A stretch of DNA of 64,000 nucleotides from Selaginella tamariscina (GCA_003024785.1 PUQB01000453.1:124001-188000); one strand, 5' to 3'. Counted from the first letter of the stretch, positions 21,284 through 35,704 are shown. A program made the numbers and translations. Notes: a model not told the origin generated them from the sequence alone.

Positions 21284-24200
21284 AAGGTCACATATTTAGG
21301 ACGTTTTATACCTCGTTTGGTTGATGTTAATGCTCTTTTGCGAGCCTTGCTGCATAAGGATGTTCCTTTTATGTGGATTGATAATTGTGAAGATTCTTTT
21401 TGTAAATTACAAAAGTATTTGACATGCTTCATTATCCAAATTTTTTTGTTCTTTTATATTATGAACGAATGTTTTCTACTGTAGATATTGGTGGAATCCT
21501 AATATAGATTGAGGTATGTGATGAGTGGGACATTGCAAGGCCATAAACATAACTATTGTACCTCAAATCTTAAGTGTTTAGCTGTACTGTGGGCTTTTCA
21601 GCGTCTTCATGTGTATTTCTATGGTTTCGTACACTTTTGAAGTGTGATCATGCAGTTGTTTTTGCTTTACTGAAGAACAGGAAGTTGCTGGAACAGTCTA
21701 CCAGATGAACACTTTGGCTCCAGATGTATGATTTTGAAGTTAAACATCGTCCGAGGATAATATGGTGGATGTTGATGCTTTTTCTAGGGTTGCTTATGCA
21801 GTTATGGCCAATCAATTAGATTTTACAATTCCATCTCTCGTAGAGGTCTCAAGGGCTCAAGAAATATATGCTTGGATTTAACCTTATTTAACACTAACCA
21901 ATTCTTTTTTAATTGTCCAACTTTATTTTTCTTCATTTGTGACACAATTTCGAATATGATGATGTGGTTTATTTTATTATGATAAATGTTACAACTTCAC
22001 TACACTTGGCAATTCCAACAAATTTTGTTTCTAAGTATCTTTATAATATATCACAATTCATCATTTTCTAGTGGACATTTTGGTTATCGAAGAATTTTGA
22101 ATAGCTTACAACATTCTTTTTACTGGCCAAATATATAATGAAATGTGATCCAGTACGTACAAGTTGTTCATTATGTCAAATTGGTTTCTTTTCCCACTTT
22201 TGGTTGCAGGAAACCAATATGTTATGGTTTTAAAAAATTATCTAACACGTTGGGTGGAGGGTGGAGCTTTATTAGATGTTATAATCCATAGTGTTGCTGA
22301 TTTTTTACTCACTTAAGTAATTTTGTGCCATTCATATCCAGAATGGATTTTATCAGATCAATACCTGCCTTTATAGCTTAAGTTTTGAAGGTTCTTATTT
22401 TATGGATGGGAATTCAATAATCTTTTCACGTCTCTCTTTCATTACAAACAAATGAGCTAGTCAAGTGTTTGAATCAGACTTTTAAAGATATGTTTTCTAA
22501 GTATGTAAATCCTATTCAGGGTTGGTATTTGCGATACTTAAAATTTGCATATAACACTGGCATTTAGAGTTCCATTTGCATGTCTCCATTCAAAACATTA
22601 TATGGGCGAGACCCTCGAATGCCTTCAGAAGTTGATTTGAATTCTCAAAAACCTAAGTATGTAAATACCATACATCCATTGGACGAGGAAATTTCGCCAT
22701 AGCCTTCACCTTGAATGGATCCACACACAACCCCTCACAAGAAATCATGTACCCCAATACATAGTTTTAACTATGCCAAAACACTTGGGCTTCCTTCAAC
22801 TTGAACCCATACTCTCGTAAGAAATGAGCCAATCAACGTACATGTGTGTTTGATTTTTATTAATATTGCTATATATCATAGGTGGATAGTTACACATTGC
22901 CGTTGTGAGTTTTTAATGTGTCTTTTAAATGTTGTTCTTCAGTGGTATAATAGTCATCCACCACTAACAAGTTTACTCACAGATGAACATGTTGGTTCAC
23001 CCTTCAAGCAAAATTTAAATTAGCTTTTGGGAAATAAAAGATTTGACGATGCATTTCAACAGTTCCATAGTTTAAAACAAGCATCAAATGAGTATGTCAT
23101 GCAATTTATTATTAAATTTCATAATCTTTTGATGCATGCTAATTCCACCATGTCCAAGTGTAATAAATTATGGATGTTATGGCATGCTCTTTGATCGAAT
23201 CTTATTGATTATGTTTAAGCACTAGGTTTTATCACCTTGGGAGAGGCTTTCACTCATGCACAACATTTTAAAGCAATTCTAAGAGTACAATTACTCATTC
23301 TAGAGGCCATTACCCTCCAACCTTCAATGCTCATGTTGGTCTTATGCCTATGGAGGTGGAAGCTGCTTGCATTAATAGTGTTGGTCGTGTTCAAGGATAA
23401 AGACAACGACAATTGTCTTGTTAGGCTTGTGATGTACTTGGTCACACTTATTTAACATTGTTGAAGTTTCTCGATTGGCGACCATGGAGGGATACAATGC
23501 TTGAACATAACCGACAAGATCTGATCGAAAAGCAAGCCATAACATTTCTAATTTGCTATGCTTGGACATAGTGGAATCAGTCTGCATCAAAATTTAATAA
23601 CAAACTGCATGATAGACTCATTTGGTGCTTGCTTTAAACTATGAAGTAGTAGTTAAATTGCATCATCAGAATCTTTGCTTTCCGCAGAGCTAATTTAAAC
23701 TCTGTTTGAAGGGTGAAACATCATTGTTCATTTGTGAGTAAACTTGTTAGTGATGGACGACTATTATATCACTGAAGAGTAATATTTTAAAAGACACATT
23801 GGAAACTTATGAAGGTAATGCATAACTGTTCACCATGATATATAGCAATATTGATGAAATAAGCAAATCAATGGTGAACATCTATACCCATAACACCTCA
23901 AAAAGGTTGAGGAGGAAGAGTTGGAACTAAACTTGCAAGTGTTAAATGAGTTGATCATGTTGATGTGATGCAATTAGTTGTTTCAAAAGTTGCCACTTCA
24001 TACTATTCATATGAAAGGAAATAAGAAAAGAAAAAAAAAGGAAAGAACACATTGGAAACTTATGAAGGTAATGCATAACTGTTCACCCATGATATATAGC
24101 AATATTGATGAAATAAGCAAATCAATGGTGAACATCTATACCCATAACACCTCAAAAAGGTTGAGGAGAAAAGAGTTGGAACTAAACTTGCAAGTGTTAA

Positions 24201-24605
24201 ATGAGTTGATCATGTTGATGTGATGCAATTAGTTGTTTCAAAGGTTGCCACTTCATACTTTCATATGAAAGGAAATAAGAAAAGAAAAAAAAAGGAAAGA
24301 TTGAAAAGAAATAAAATAAAAATAAAAATAATAATAATAAAAAAAAGATCGAAAGAACTTTTCTCACAAATTGCCCGACTAGTGTTGAGAATCCAAGACA
24401 CAACAGTGTGAGAACCCGAAACATAACACAATAAATATATAAAAAAATAGAAAACTTAAATATTCTTTGTATTCAAAGTGAAAGTTTATATATACAAAAA
24501 TATATTCTAACTATATTTGGACTATTTATCATTATTTATATAAGATTTACACTCATAAATATCTCTAGTAACTTTTAAAATATAGCGTGGTTAAATATAA
24601 TTCTT
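21284..24605. mobile_element. Old Ty3/Gypsy-like LTR retrotransposon debris, unit A
   Basis: It is a fossil with many breaks. From about 21284 to 22640 the plus strand shows remnants of RT/RNase H and integrase. A short minus-oriented RT piece follows (about 22640-22840), then gag-like remnants on plus (about 22860-23700), and an LTR-like segment at 24408-24605 related to 6148-6365. Compared with unit B the main pol piece lies in the opposite orientation, so the locus was rearranged after or during duplication. Old; not functional. Confidence 0.75.
23800..24290. repeat. Local tandem duplication of about 246 bases
   Basis: The segment 23800-24045 is repeated almost exactly at 24046-24290, including the A-rich 'aagaaaagaaaaaaaagg' tract. 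It lies within retrotransposon debris and is single-copy in unit B. Confidence 0.85.
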
Positions 24606-26010
24606 ACATTCCAAAACAAAAGATTAATAATCCTAAATGAGAACATGAGATGTTAATAATCCTAATTGAATTTTGAAGAGTGTCAAGATAAACAATTTAA
24701 CAAGTGACAAAAGTAACTAAGATAATTAAATTTAAATATTTATTAAATATATTAATATATTGTCTACTATGGACAAAGTTGTTTATTAGATTTATCACAA
24801 AATAAAATTTGCGGTTTATAATAAATAAAAAAGAACCTCTTTTACAAAGTAAACATTTATAAGTTAAGTCATGTTGATGTTTACAATCTTGCTATATGTT
24901 AAATATTTAAATAAAACTGATTAATTATTTTAAATAAAAATTAATTAAGTATGAGAGAAATTCTAAGAAGTTATGTTAAGACAATATATAATTTATTTTC
25001 CATCTTATTCCAATTATATAAAATCTTTATTTATGTATTTGTTTATAACCAATATCAATCTATTAAGCATATGATTTCATCATAATTTAGATGCATACAC
25101 GCACGCATATATATTGATTATATTGGAATTCTCAATTAAATTATATTATATAAGCAATAAATTATATATTATATTAATAAACAGTGAAATAATCTATCAT
25201 GTGAGGTTATAATATATTACTAGCAAAATATTTTATACCTGACGTTATGAATATTTAATAATATTTTTCATTTTAATAAAATAATAAAATATATTAATAT
25301 ATAGTAATTAAAATAATAAAGTTTATGAATTAACAAGAAAAATCGATTACAAAAATCTATATTTATAATACTAAATATATTACTAACTTCCAGAAATGCA
25401 TCATAATTATAAATCCATTTAACAAAATGATTATACATATAATCACCGTAAGCAAATCTTAATAAAACCGATTTTCTTAAAATTTTAAATCTACAATAAA
25501 ATATTTATTATTATCTTCCGAACTTGTTAAGTTTTAAATCTACACAATAAAATAATCATTTTAAACTTAAATCTACAATAAAATAATTATTATCTTACGA
25601 ACTGGTACATGTATACATTGTAAGACCCTCTTACACACCTATATTGTGTACTGTGTACATATAGACACATACATACACACGCAACCCGTGTGAAAAAACA
25701 CACATGGAGTACAATGATGTATATATACACACATACATAATATAGCGTGGTATATGGGTGTTTATATACATGTGTGTACATAAAGAACAGACATACATAC
25801 AGCCTGAGTATGATGAAATAAAACTATATATATATAGCAAATCACCGTATACACATATATAAGCCTGTTTTGAGTGTGGGGACAAATGTATATATATTGT
25901 TGGATTATATTTGATTTATAGAATTTAATTTTCATGGCTATAATAACTTTTTACACACATCTGATATTGTGTGTGTTGTACAAACAAGAGTGTTTAATAA
26001 GGTTTATAGC
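24606..26010. other. AT-rich intergenic DNA
   Basis: No gene seen. It is shared with unit B at about 40690-42170. The CA/TA-rich part at 25600-25870 lies downstream of the AspRS stop and may include its 3' untranslated region. Confidence 0.6.
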
Positions 26011-26015
26011 TTATA

Positions 26016-28173
26016 TTAAGGTACCAGTCTATTCGGATCACGGGGGAACATTGAAGTCTTCCGATATTCCCAATGCAACAAAGCATGACCACGCGCTCTA
26101 AACCAACCCCAAAACCTCCGTGTGGCGCCGTCCCGTGGCTGCAACATACAGTAAGTATATAAGATTATTCAATTTATATCACTTATTTGTACTATATGCG
26201 TTTTTGTAACTTAAAGAAATATTTTCCTAAATAGATAAAACATATTAATATTAAATGTTTAAATTAACTGCGCACACATATCCGTATGTACATAACATAT
26301 ATACTTCTAAGTTAATATACATCCTTTCACGCACTAAAGACGTATATGTACGCTTAAGTGTTCCCAAACACACACACACACACACACACCACACCTGAAA
26401 GACTCAATATATGTTTTAAGGCCAGGAGAAGTTGCGATCTATACCCAGTTCCTTCGCAGTTTTTCCAGAAGCTCTTTATTGTGGATGCGCTCTGCTCCGG
26501 ATATGATCTCTTCGCCTGAAATTTAGAAATATATAATAGGCATGTGTACACATTACACATGACAACTTACCTCGGAATGAAAACATCAAAGGAATTCGAA
26601 TAATTGTCATCGTCAGCAGGCATCGTATAAACGGTCGTACAGCGAGAGGGTATCTGTGTAATATGTAGAAGTCCGTGTTATACCTGGAAATGTACCGTCT
26701 CAGTTTGTATACCCGTATATACACAATATATAATATATACTATACTGTATAGTACTTAGAAGTACAAAAACTGCTAATTTATATATACAAGTCATACCAC
26801 ATAAGCAAGACAGATGTGCATTAACATTAATATACTCACACATAAGAAATACACATACTTTTCTTTTACTAGCTGTCCAAGTTTTCTTTCGGGTTTTTGT
26901 GTCCAAGTCCCCAAGTGGATTCGCGTCAATCCCCGCTTCCTGAAAATAGATTAGTTAAGCACTAATATATTCTTGAATAAGTTTTATGTAATACACGATC
27001 CGTTATTAAATATGTATGTATACGCTAGTATTACCTTCAGTAGTTGGATGCCTTCAGCAAATGTGAGCATGAGTGTGTTATCAGGATACTGGCGAAACAA
27101 AGGCTTAATACCAAGTACCAAAAAGAATCTATATATACATGTGTGCGTGTTATATGTGTTTATACGTATGTGTAAATAGACGTGTCTGTGTGACCTGCAA
27201 TGGAGTGAAGGATGCTGCTTGTTGATAGCCTCAAGTTCTTTCGCACATTTCGTCTCAAGGCCTTTTGAAAATGTAAACAAAAAGTCTGCCCACTAAATCC
27301 ATAACCTGAAAATATAAATATGTAACTTTATACATGATCAGAAAGATAAGTGTATATTATTACAGAAAATACATACACATGTTATACTACATATATACAT
27401 ACATAGGGCGTAATTTATCATGAAATGTATAATCTATATTTACGTATACGGATAGTAGAAAATGTACTCTGACATCTATACATATTTTGCGCATCTCATA
27501 TGTACATCTGTATATATTTTTCTGAAGAGTGCATAAACTGTTGCTTAGCTAAATACAACGTATATATTTTAACTATTTGATATCCACGTTATATATATAC
27601 CTCAAAATAGTCTTCTTTGATCTCCATTTCGAGATCGAGGCCCACGAACTCACATAAATGGCGATGTGTATCAGATTTCTCAGCCCTGAATACGGGTCCA
27701 ATCTCATACACACGTCCGAAACCACCCGAAATGCACATTTGTTTATGCAGCTGTGGAGACTGTGCTAAACATGCTTTCTCGCCATTGGTATAATCGAGCT
27801 TAAACACCGCAGCTCCTCCTACATTTACAGTAGTGCGAAACATTTGTACACAAACACAGAGATAAATATATGTAAGTATATAAATGTTATACCAATTACC
27901 TTCACTAGCGCCTCCTATAAGCTTTGGCGTATGTATTTCAACAAAGCCTTCTTCGTCCAGATAGTTACGGAAGAGCTGCAAAATGAAAACACATAATATA
28001 TGAAACATACTCTTTCTCTAGTATATACATGAATACATTATACGTACTTTGGAGACTCCTGCCTGGACACTGAAGATTGCCTGGTTAGCAGGAGTACGGA
28101 GATCCAGCCATCTGTATCTAAGCCGTGTGTCCAACTTGATTCGTGCATATTGAACTCCTTCCTGGAAGGTATT

Positions 28174-28219
<46 letters not shown>

Positions 28220-29384
28220 CATTCATACGCACACATGACACACATACCTTTTCTGCTTTCTCAATTTCTTCCTCGCTACGAGCAGCATCTTCGAGATTGA
28301 AAGGCAATGGTTGAACCGACTTCGATACGCAATACAGCTTTCTTGCGTGCACTTCCACCTGCATGAAACAAACACATACATACACAAGATATGTAAATAA
28401 ATGTACAAACATATTCATACATACAGCTACACATGAATATATATCGACACACACATGCGTATGTACGCAGAATTACTGCTGTGTAGTTCTCTCGATGGGA
28501 TTCGCTGGGTTATACACAATACCTTCAACGACCACTATGGACTCCCTGTTGAGGGAGCTCGCATACTTTTACCATTCGTTTGCTAACTACATTCTCCTGG
28601 AAAGTAATCACGCATTGTACTGTGTAAAAAGTTCACGTATCTCTAAACGCGAGCTTTCCCTTTCCCCTGACGGAATGGACACTCCACGAAGATGAACAGT
28701 TTGGCCCTCCAATGAAATGTTCAAATCAGAGACCCTTGTCCACTTTCGACCTATAAATAGTATAAATATACATATGTATATGTGCATTCATATAACTTCA
28801 CATAAAACCGAAACAGATACATATAAACGAAAACGAGCAATATATTATACATGTGATTCACAAAATATAACTGACATAGAAATTAAACGCACTTTTTATG
28901 CAAAAAATCAAGAAAAAAGAACACAGATTTATGCGGCCGAAACATATAAATGTCATAAGACACAGATTAAACCCTAAAATATCACAATAAAAGGGGCAGA
29001 AAACATAACGTAAATACAAAGATCACATTTTTTTAGATATACGCCCTTTCATAAAAACGATGATTTACACAGAATGAACAACATTTTCAAACGGGGAAAT
29101 ACTAACCTGTAATCCCCTTGGATCGCAGCTCGGAGAGCACCAAATCCCCATAATTGCATGCCAACGGATCTTCTTCCTCCTGAGACGCCCCAGCCGCAAG
29201 CGAAGTATTCTTCGTTGCCTCTGCTTTCTTCGCAGCCCTGGCCATAGCCTTCTTACTCAGATTGCACGGACTTCTCCGATTCCTCAGATGTCGGCATTGC
29301 GCAGAGCCTGTACAAACCTCGTCCGCTCACGAGCGGCCTCAATCTCCACAGTGGTAACGCTGAACTGACCAAAGCCCTAGCCAT
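26016..29384 (-). CDS. Cytosolic-type aspartyl-tRNA synthetase, copy A
   Basis: Class IIb synthetase that charges tRNA(Asp). The ATG is at 29384 and the stop at 26016-26018. Twelve exons match copy B with GT-AG borders. Recognisable parts: YGDLVLSEL-type N-terminus; the OB-fold anticodon-binding region with [60 protein letters not shown] (motif 1 region); [25 protein letters not shown] (motif 2), where [12 protein letters not shown] follows; FDVFIRGEEI; and [11 protein letters not shown] (motif 3) before [10 protein letters not shown]. Oddities: exon 1 lacks about 32 bases present in copy B, which breaks the frame after the N-terminus. Single-base gaps also occur in exon 2 and near 26456. Exon 5 is better here than in copy B. 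It may be a decaying paralogue or partly mis-sequenced. Confidence 0.85.
28165..28218. repeat. (TA)n microsatellite in AspRS copy A intron 3
   Basis: A long TA run lies between exons 3 and 4. Unit B has only a few TA units at 44396-44407. Confidence 0.9.
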
Positions 29385-29449
29385 GAACCCTTACAACTTG
29401 ATAATTATACTGGCCGTCGATTGCCTCTTAGAACTAACGGTCAGAGACT

Positions 29450-30047
29450 TGTAATAGTTTTTTAATTCTGCACATAACTCTCTCTCAAGTTATTGAAATT
29501 TCCTGATGAAAATTAAATAATAATATGAATAATATTTTATATTCAATAATAATTCATTATATAGATAATAATAATTAAATTTCAAAATTTCAATTATATT
29601 TTTGTTATTACTAATTATTTAAATAAAATTTAACTAAGTACTTATAAATTATTATATTAAAAAGCCTTTTAATAAAGTGTAAATAAAAGTAATTTTATAT
29701 ATCTTCGTTCTAAGATTATATAAGCTAAAATATCTTAAAATAATGTGGTTTATCCTTAAATCATATAATCTTTATTAATGTATTTAATAATTTATATTTA
29801 TTATATAAGCGTGTGGTCATATTGTTATAATTTATTAGCTATAAAATTACACAATATTTTATTAATATTTTTCATAATCTGAAGAATATTAAGTAATATC
29901 GTATATTTACAAATAATATTAAAATAATAAAAAGTGGTTAACATACAATTATTAATAATATTTTAATTTAACTAAGCCAGAATACTAATTAAATATTTTC
30001 CTAGTTATTATATAGCTCATTATTAATTAAAATAGAACTGAAGAAAT
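29450..30047. other. AT-rich upstream region of AspRS copy A
   Basis: No gene seen. The matching region of unit B is 45700-46325. The likely AspRS promoter is at 29385-29460; no clear TATA element stands out. Confidence 0.5.
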
Positions 30048-30069
30048 AATTTAATTTTACCATTCCTTA

Positions 30070-30350
30070 CATGGTGGGCGAGATTAATTTTGGATAGTTT
30101 AAAACTGGAGAAATATGTTGCTTAATGATACTAATTTCACCATCCCTTACATGATGGGTGAGATTAATCCCGCCGCCTTTTTGGAGCCCCTGAAGGGGTG
30201 TGCCAAATAAATCCTTCTCAATTCTCTCTGAGATCGAGAAGGGTGATGGGATTAATCTCGCACACTCATTTAGGACCTCCAGAAAGGTGACGAGATTAAT
30301 ACTGCTCACCTTTCAGCAGGCATAGAAGGGGTGGCGAGATTAATCCGTCC
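30070..30350. repeat. Decayed palindrome array of unit B
   Basis: About six sites related to GGCGGGATTAATCCCGCC (near 30075, 30156, 30245, 30290, 30330) have lost one or both CCGCC arms. They correspond to 15830-16030 in unit A. Confidence 0.75.
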
Positions 30351-30459
30351 CACCTTCCATGTGAATATATATGTGTATTAATATATATAAGTTGCATATC
30401 TCATTTTATTACTTTTATCATCTTATCATAATATTTTGAGTAAAAGCCAATAAACTATA

Positions 30460-30553
30460 TGAAACTGTCTAAAGCTCACATTTGTAGTGATTCTAAAACC
30501 AAATGTTATTTGTCTTTTGCACTATCACAAAAGGTGAGCTTTAGACAGTTAAT
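30460..30553 (+). ncRNA. Conserved hairpin, copy B
   Basis: The arm starting AACTGTCTAAAGCTCAC (about 30463) pairs with the arm ending GTGAGCTTTAGACAGTT (about 30534-30550). The stem of about 17 bases is perfect, followed by a looser part. It has the same position relative to the gene as copy A. Confidence 0.4.
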
Positions 30554-30685
30554 CCCATTCACTTCTCTCTGATACAAAAGAGGGGTGTATGTGAATTTAT
30601 CTGTGTATTAATTTTGTTTATTTGGGTTTATATAGGTGTGTATGTGTTTTTATATGAATTATATTCATAGTGTATTATTTTGCAG

Positions 30686-33600
30686 AAGGACGATTTGATT
30701 AAGCAAGGAGATTCAGTCATTAGTATGGAGTCGTCATCAAATTCTGGGTAAGAATTAAAATAAAATCTGTTATACTTAGATATGTGCTTGAAGAAATATC
30801 ATTTTGTATTCAGATGTGGAATTGAGGTGACATTGAAGACGAGAGCAGGAGAAGAGATGGGCAGGGGGATTCTGGAATCAACTTGGCCATATTTCAAATA
30901 AACGGGAAGCGCATTGGAGCAACCATGGTTGCTGTCAAACTAACCTCTGTCACATCGCATGGACAAGCAAAACAATGGAAAGTACTAGTCAAGCACCGAA
31001 AGCAGTGCAACCCAGATTGGACGATGCTCGACACATATGCCTTGTTCCATCCAATGTCACGTTCTCGGATCCAGAGGTCGCCAGTTACAACATTAATCTC
31101 GGGTGGTTTGTCGACTTGTGGATAATGATGTTCACGTGTTCACTAATGATGTTGACCTGGAGTTCTTCTTCAACTCAACGAAAGCCCATCTATGGAGGGG
31201 ATCCAATTAGATGTCTACTTCGAAGATCTTCAGACTCATCGAGTAGGTGTATTCTCAGCAAGATTGCTTCACAATACAGAAATCCACAAGTGGAGCAATC
31301 GTCCCTCTTCACATTGAAGAAGAACACAGCGATCATAAGGAGATTGAGAGGGTGGCTCGGTCTCAGGTTCTTTACAGATCACGTTCAATTTGCTTAGAAT
31401 TTCGGGAGCTGGAAGAGTGTGCCGAGAACATTAGAACAGCTCAATCGGGGATCACACATGTTGATTCGGATCGTAGAAGAAAATCATCAATCGTTTTGTC
31501 AGCTGCACCTGTGGCATCCCATGCTGCAATAAGCCACAAGGAAATGATGTTGGATGATAGGATTTACGAGTGTAGGGTTAAGTATTGCAGCGTCAACCCA
31601 AACTTCAATTACAGGCCACTCAACCAGGAACGTGTAGCTGAGCTCATGGAGAAGATGAAGGACGACAATTCTTACACCGTTCCACATAATGCTGTTTTGT
31701 GCCATACTACGAAGAAAAAAGGCGCTGACAAAGTGTGGATCACAACACCAGAACAAATGAAGATTCAGACGGAGAATAGAAAATCAATCAAGTACTACAT
31801 CATTAGTGGCCAGCACACAATAACGGCAGCCCAACGACTTCTCGATGAACACAACAAAGGAACGATGGCAACAAAACTTTCCGAGCATACCCGTGAGAAG
31901 CTGACAAAAGATCGGCGTTTTTAGCTAAGCCGAATCTCACAATCGAGCAGTACCATAAGTTATCGGCGGAATGGGACGCTGCAGACACCAACCACTACAA
32001 CAGCAAAATATGGGAGAAGTTCAAACACACGCGAGCCGTGTGGGAATCTCTTCAGCGACCACAAAGAGCTACTGCAGGGAATACACAATCTGCGATACCG
32101 GGTAAGCAAATTGTTTGGGCGGGATTTATCTCGCCGGTATATTAATCTGTCTTTTTTTTCAGAGAGTTGAAGAAATTGTAGCAGTTGATTTTGCCCAGGT
32201 GGGCGGGAAGGAAACATCCTTTTTGATGATGTTGATTTCTTGTCCCGAGGATAGGATCTTTGCCAAATGGTTGGGGATTATGGAATCCTTTGCAAAAGGA
32301 ACACTGAAGAAGAAGCAGACAAGTGAAGGGAGCCCTCAGAAAGTCTGCAAAGAAACCCAGTAAGACGCCGAAGGCTAAGTCTGTTCAATCTACAAAGGAT
32401 GTAGACAACGATTTCAAGCTCACATGGTTGAAGCCTTTAAATGGAACAACGATGGAGGAGATGGAAGTCTTGGCTGATTTGGTGATTGATGGCAAACTAG
32501 ATTAACAACAGCAGCCCCACCTCTCCTTTTCATCTCAAGGCAATGGAGTTGAAGACGGTCAGGCACTTCAAGGAGTGGTTGGGAATACACTGCCACAAAC
32601 TGGGTTGGACCTCGGCTTCAACATACGAAGAGGTCAGCAAATATTTGCATGTGACAAACGATGATATGCTTGTCGAATGGGTGAATCAATCGGAAGATCT
32701 GGGCAAGAATCTATTGCACGCCAACAAAAAGGAGAACATTGCGATGACGCCTTCTCTTATGGCAGTCCTTCAGCAGCGGAGAACCGAGTTGAACCTTATA
32801 AAGGAGGATGCTACGAATCACGACAAGCCCTACAGATGTTTGTTGTTGGATTCGGAGACTTTATGGGGTAACATCACTGCTTGTAGGAAACCGTTTCAAT
32901 TGTTCGTGATGGATCGGCGGGTGTCAAAAAATCCTTCGACAGATAGGACACTAGAGGATTTGGTGGAGAAACTTAGCCGTGCAAGCATGTACAAAGAAGG
33001 TATTTATTATTGAATTCATGCTTGCACTCTTCTGATACTACGTTTTCAGGTATTTATTTCTTGATTCTTGCTCATGTCACCGATACTTTTGCCTTCGCCT
33101 TCCAAGAAGAATAAACATCGTTGGACAGGATTTTATATGAATGATGCTGATCCAAGTGCATTGATACGGTTGTTCACTTGGTTGTTAGGAATGCGCCAAA
33201 CAATTTCAAACTTCCAAATGACTGGCCAGGCATCTGTTTGCACTCCAACGGCCTGAACCTCCATCCGATACACCGATAGCTGAGAGGACGTATTCGGCAA
33301 TGTACGTTATCCAAACATTACAAGTCAAGCGGCACGGAGCATCGTCAACTTGATCAGGGGTCCTCACAGTGATGCGTGGGTTTTTGACTACTGCACTAGG
33401 GGGTCCGTCTTGAAGGAGTGTTACCTTCGGATACATGTGTGTTTGCCGTTGAAAAGGATAAGACCATGGTTGAGGACCTGAACAAGTGGATAGAGAGGTT
33501 CTCAACTGACTACCCCAACAAACCCATACAGGAGTATTTGAGAAAGTTCCCTCCAGAAGTGCGATAGCTCTGAAGACGAATCTGGTTCAATGTCGGAGTC

Positions 33601-33787
33601 TGAGGACGAACTTCAATCAGATATTAGACCGGAAGTTATCTCGAGGAGTACAGAACATTCACACTCCATTACCCATGGAAACATCAACAGAAGATACGAA
33701 GATCATGAACCATCTCACAAGCGGCTTAGACCTTCTTCGCCTCACTCAGAAGGTAATAGCGAAGAAGAATTGTTAATGAGTTCTTAG
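30686..33787 (+). CDS. ParB-like / N4-N6-methylase-like fusion protein, copy B
   Basis: The exon opens at 30686 after TTTTGCAG, with ATG at 30725; the intron layout is the same as copy A. The first donor reads cleanly here (TCTGG followed by GTAAG) and gives the continuous junction NSGCGIEVTLKTRAGEE, which supports the exon model. ParB-like signature SIKYYIISGQHTITAAQRLL is at about 31785-31830. Motif-IV-like FQLFVMDRRVSKN and motif-I-like FDYCTRGSVLKEC are unchanged from copy A, so the unusual DRRV is not a base-calling accident. Frame slips occur at several places, mostly different from those in copy A (for example near 30897, 31140, 31330, 31915, 32335, 32500, 33560). That pattern is expected if many are sequence errors, though decay is not excluded. 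The acidic Ser-rich tail ends at 33787. Confidence 0.65.
32116..32136. promoter_or_regulatory. Palindrome-array word inside an intron, copy B
   Basis: GGGCGGGATTTATCTCGCC lies within the short intron between about 32102 and 32161, identical to the word in unit A. Confidence 0.7.
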
Positions 33788-33853
33788 AGTGACGAATAGT
33801 TGTAAATGAGTGTAACATAAGGCATTTTTTATATTTCGTTTATATTTGTACAG

Positions 33854-35135
33854 AAAATAAATTCTCAAGGATTAATGAAGCTTTTAGTTCAAACATGGGT
33901 CACACATTAACAAGGTAAATAATATACCTTGATAATTATAAGGTCAGCTAACTATCATTTTGCAGATGTAATGAAACAGTTGAGAACATGGATTTTCAGC
34001 ATTGCCATGAGGTAAGAGAGGGGTTTGGCAAAAATTTCTTGTGCCACATGTCAGAATGACAGAGTTCATGCAGGAAATGGATAATAATGCAGCTCAAAAC
34101 ATCGTTACCATGGGGACCACTTCAGTTTTTTCATCACATTTTATTGGCTTCAGTTCCGAAATCAATTTCTTCAGCGCCTGCAATATCTGAATCTTGTAAG
34201 GATGATGTACAATTAAATGATAAAGGGATAGGCAACGATATAGTGTCAACAGATAAATGTGAAAGGGAGCAAACAAGTGAGTTGCAAAATTCAAGAGGCA
34301 ACGCTACCCATGTTACCATGGCCATATTGTGTTGTTGGATGTCAATGGTGTTCTGCTTCATCGACAAAGGCCCGAGGATAGAAAAAAGAAATCAAACAAG
34401 GAGATTTCATTCCTTGTCATGGTAAATTTCGATATGATATTATTTTTTGTCCAGGGTTGGATCGTCTCTTTCAAAAGCTTAAGGAGATGGGTGCTTGTGG
34501 GGATTTGGTCATGCATGCAGATTCACAAACTTGACACCGCTGTGAATTTGCTTAAGAAACATTGTAGTGTTGCAGAAGAGGTGATTCGTAAAATTGGATT
34601 TTTGACCAGCGAATGTGTTATAAACCTCTCGAATTTCAAATATAAGAAAGGAAAGCAAGCCATACTTCTTCAAGAATGAAAGATTAATTGGGCTTTATGG
34701 GGAGACAATTAGTTAAGGATAATGAAGAACGCACATATCTTAGTGGTAAATGACTCTCCTCTGAAGGCTATGCTTAACCAAACATTCAGAAGAGAGAATC
34801 TCGAAAACTTTTGTGAGCAGTATCCACCGTATCAAACATTTCCTGATATTTTTCTTTTTCGTGATTTTGAGTTTTATAAAATGAAGGATAGTAACCGGGC
34901 ACTTTACAATATTATTCTTAAGGAACGTCATTTTTTAGATGAGCCTTTATGCATACCTTGTCTTATTACATCTTATGTATTAACAAGGATGACAACTTCT
35001 AATACATTTGTGAGAGTGTTAGGTGGTGGTAACAACATTAAGATATCAACTAAAATGATTCGATTAATTCGGAGAGTGATGATTTAGACAAAATGAGGAG
35101 ATTTCTCTGTATGGTTAGGAAGAAAGTATTTATAA
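33854..35135 (+). pseudogene. HAD FCP1/NIF-like gene, copy B, with internal loss
   Basis: Exons match copy A (first exon from 33854 after TTTGTACAG). The segment VPKSISSAPAISESCKDDVQ and GHIVLLDVNGVLLHRQRP are readable, as is HILVVNDSPLKAML. Compared with copy A about 110 bases after that motif are missing (the part coding for the HPITFDPYSDTDIMDEL region), and the first Asp of the DD motif is Asn. The tail NLENFCEQYPPYQTF follows directly. With other frame slips this copy is probably not functional. The lost segment is still present in the two downstream partial copies. Confidence 0.6.
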
Positions 35136-35321
35136 AAAAATTAACATGTTGATAAGGAAATGATTTCATTTGTACTTATGTTTAATAGTATTTTTTAATT
35201 ATTGTAAACTATTTTTAGAATGAAGAATAATATGAATATTCTAAGATATTCTAGGAATATTCCTTACTAAGTAAGGTTATTGAAGGATTAATTTGTTAAT
35301 TAATTAATAATTAAAACTTAA

Positions 35322-35637
35322 GGCCCACTTTCCACTAGCGGGTGGTTATTTGGCCGGTGGTAAATTAAAATAATGCCACGTCATTAATTATTACTACCAC
35401 TGTGCTTTCCATTAAAGTGGTTAATTGAATTAAAAAATAAATTAGTAATGCATATTATTTATTTATCAATTATTATAAACATATATATATTTATATAATA
35501 TGTAATAAATGTGCACCTACTCAGTATTTTTAATTAAAAAAATATATTAAAACTCTAACTTTTCATTGTTATTTTTTTATATAGAATGATTAATTATAGT
35601 TTACTAATGTCTTTCTATATGTATGTGTATAACAATG

Positions 35638-35704
<67 letters not shown>

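Larger units (their letters stand above)
15800..30047. repeat. Tandem segmental duplication, unit A
   Basis: Unit A and the next 16.3 kb share gene order, orientation and most sequence: array edge, hairpin, ParB-methylase-like gene, HAD gene, Gypsy debris and AspRS. The right junction is visible because 'aaaatagaactgaa' ends both units (near 30045 and 46320), and the sequence after 30047 resumes with the motif found near 15800. Start placement is accurate to some tens of bases. Confidence 0.85.

Noticed and set aside
24197-24424. Lys-rich and Phe-rich open frames near 24000-24420
   Set aside because: They are produced by an A-rich tract in duplicated retrotransposon debris.
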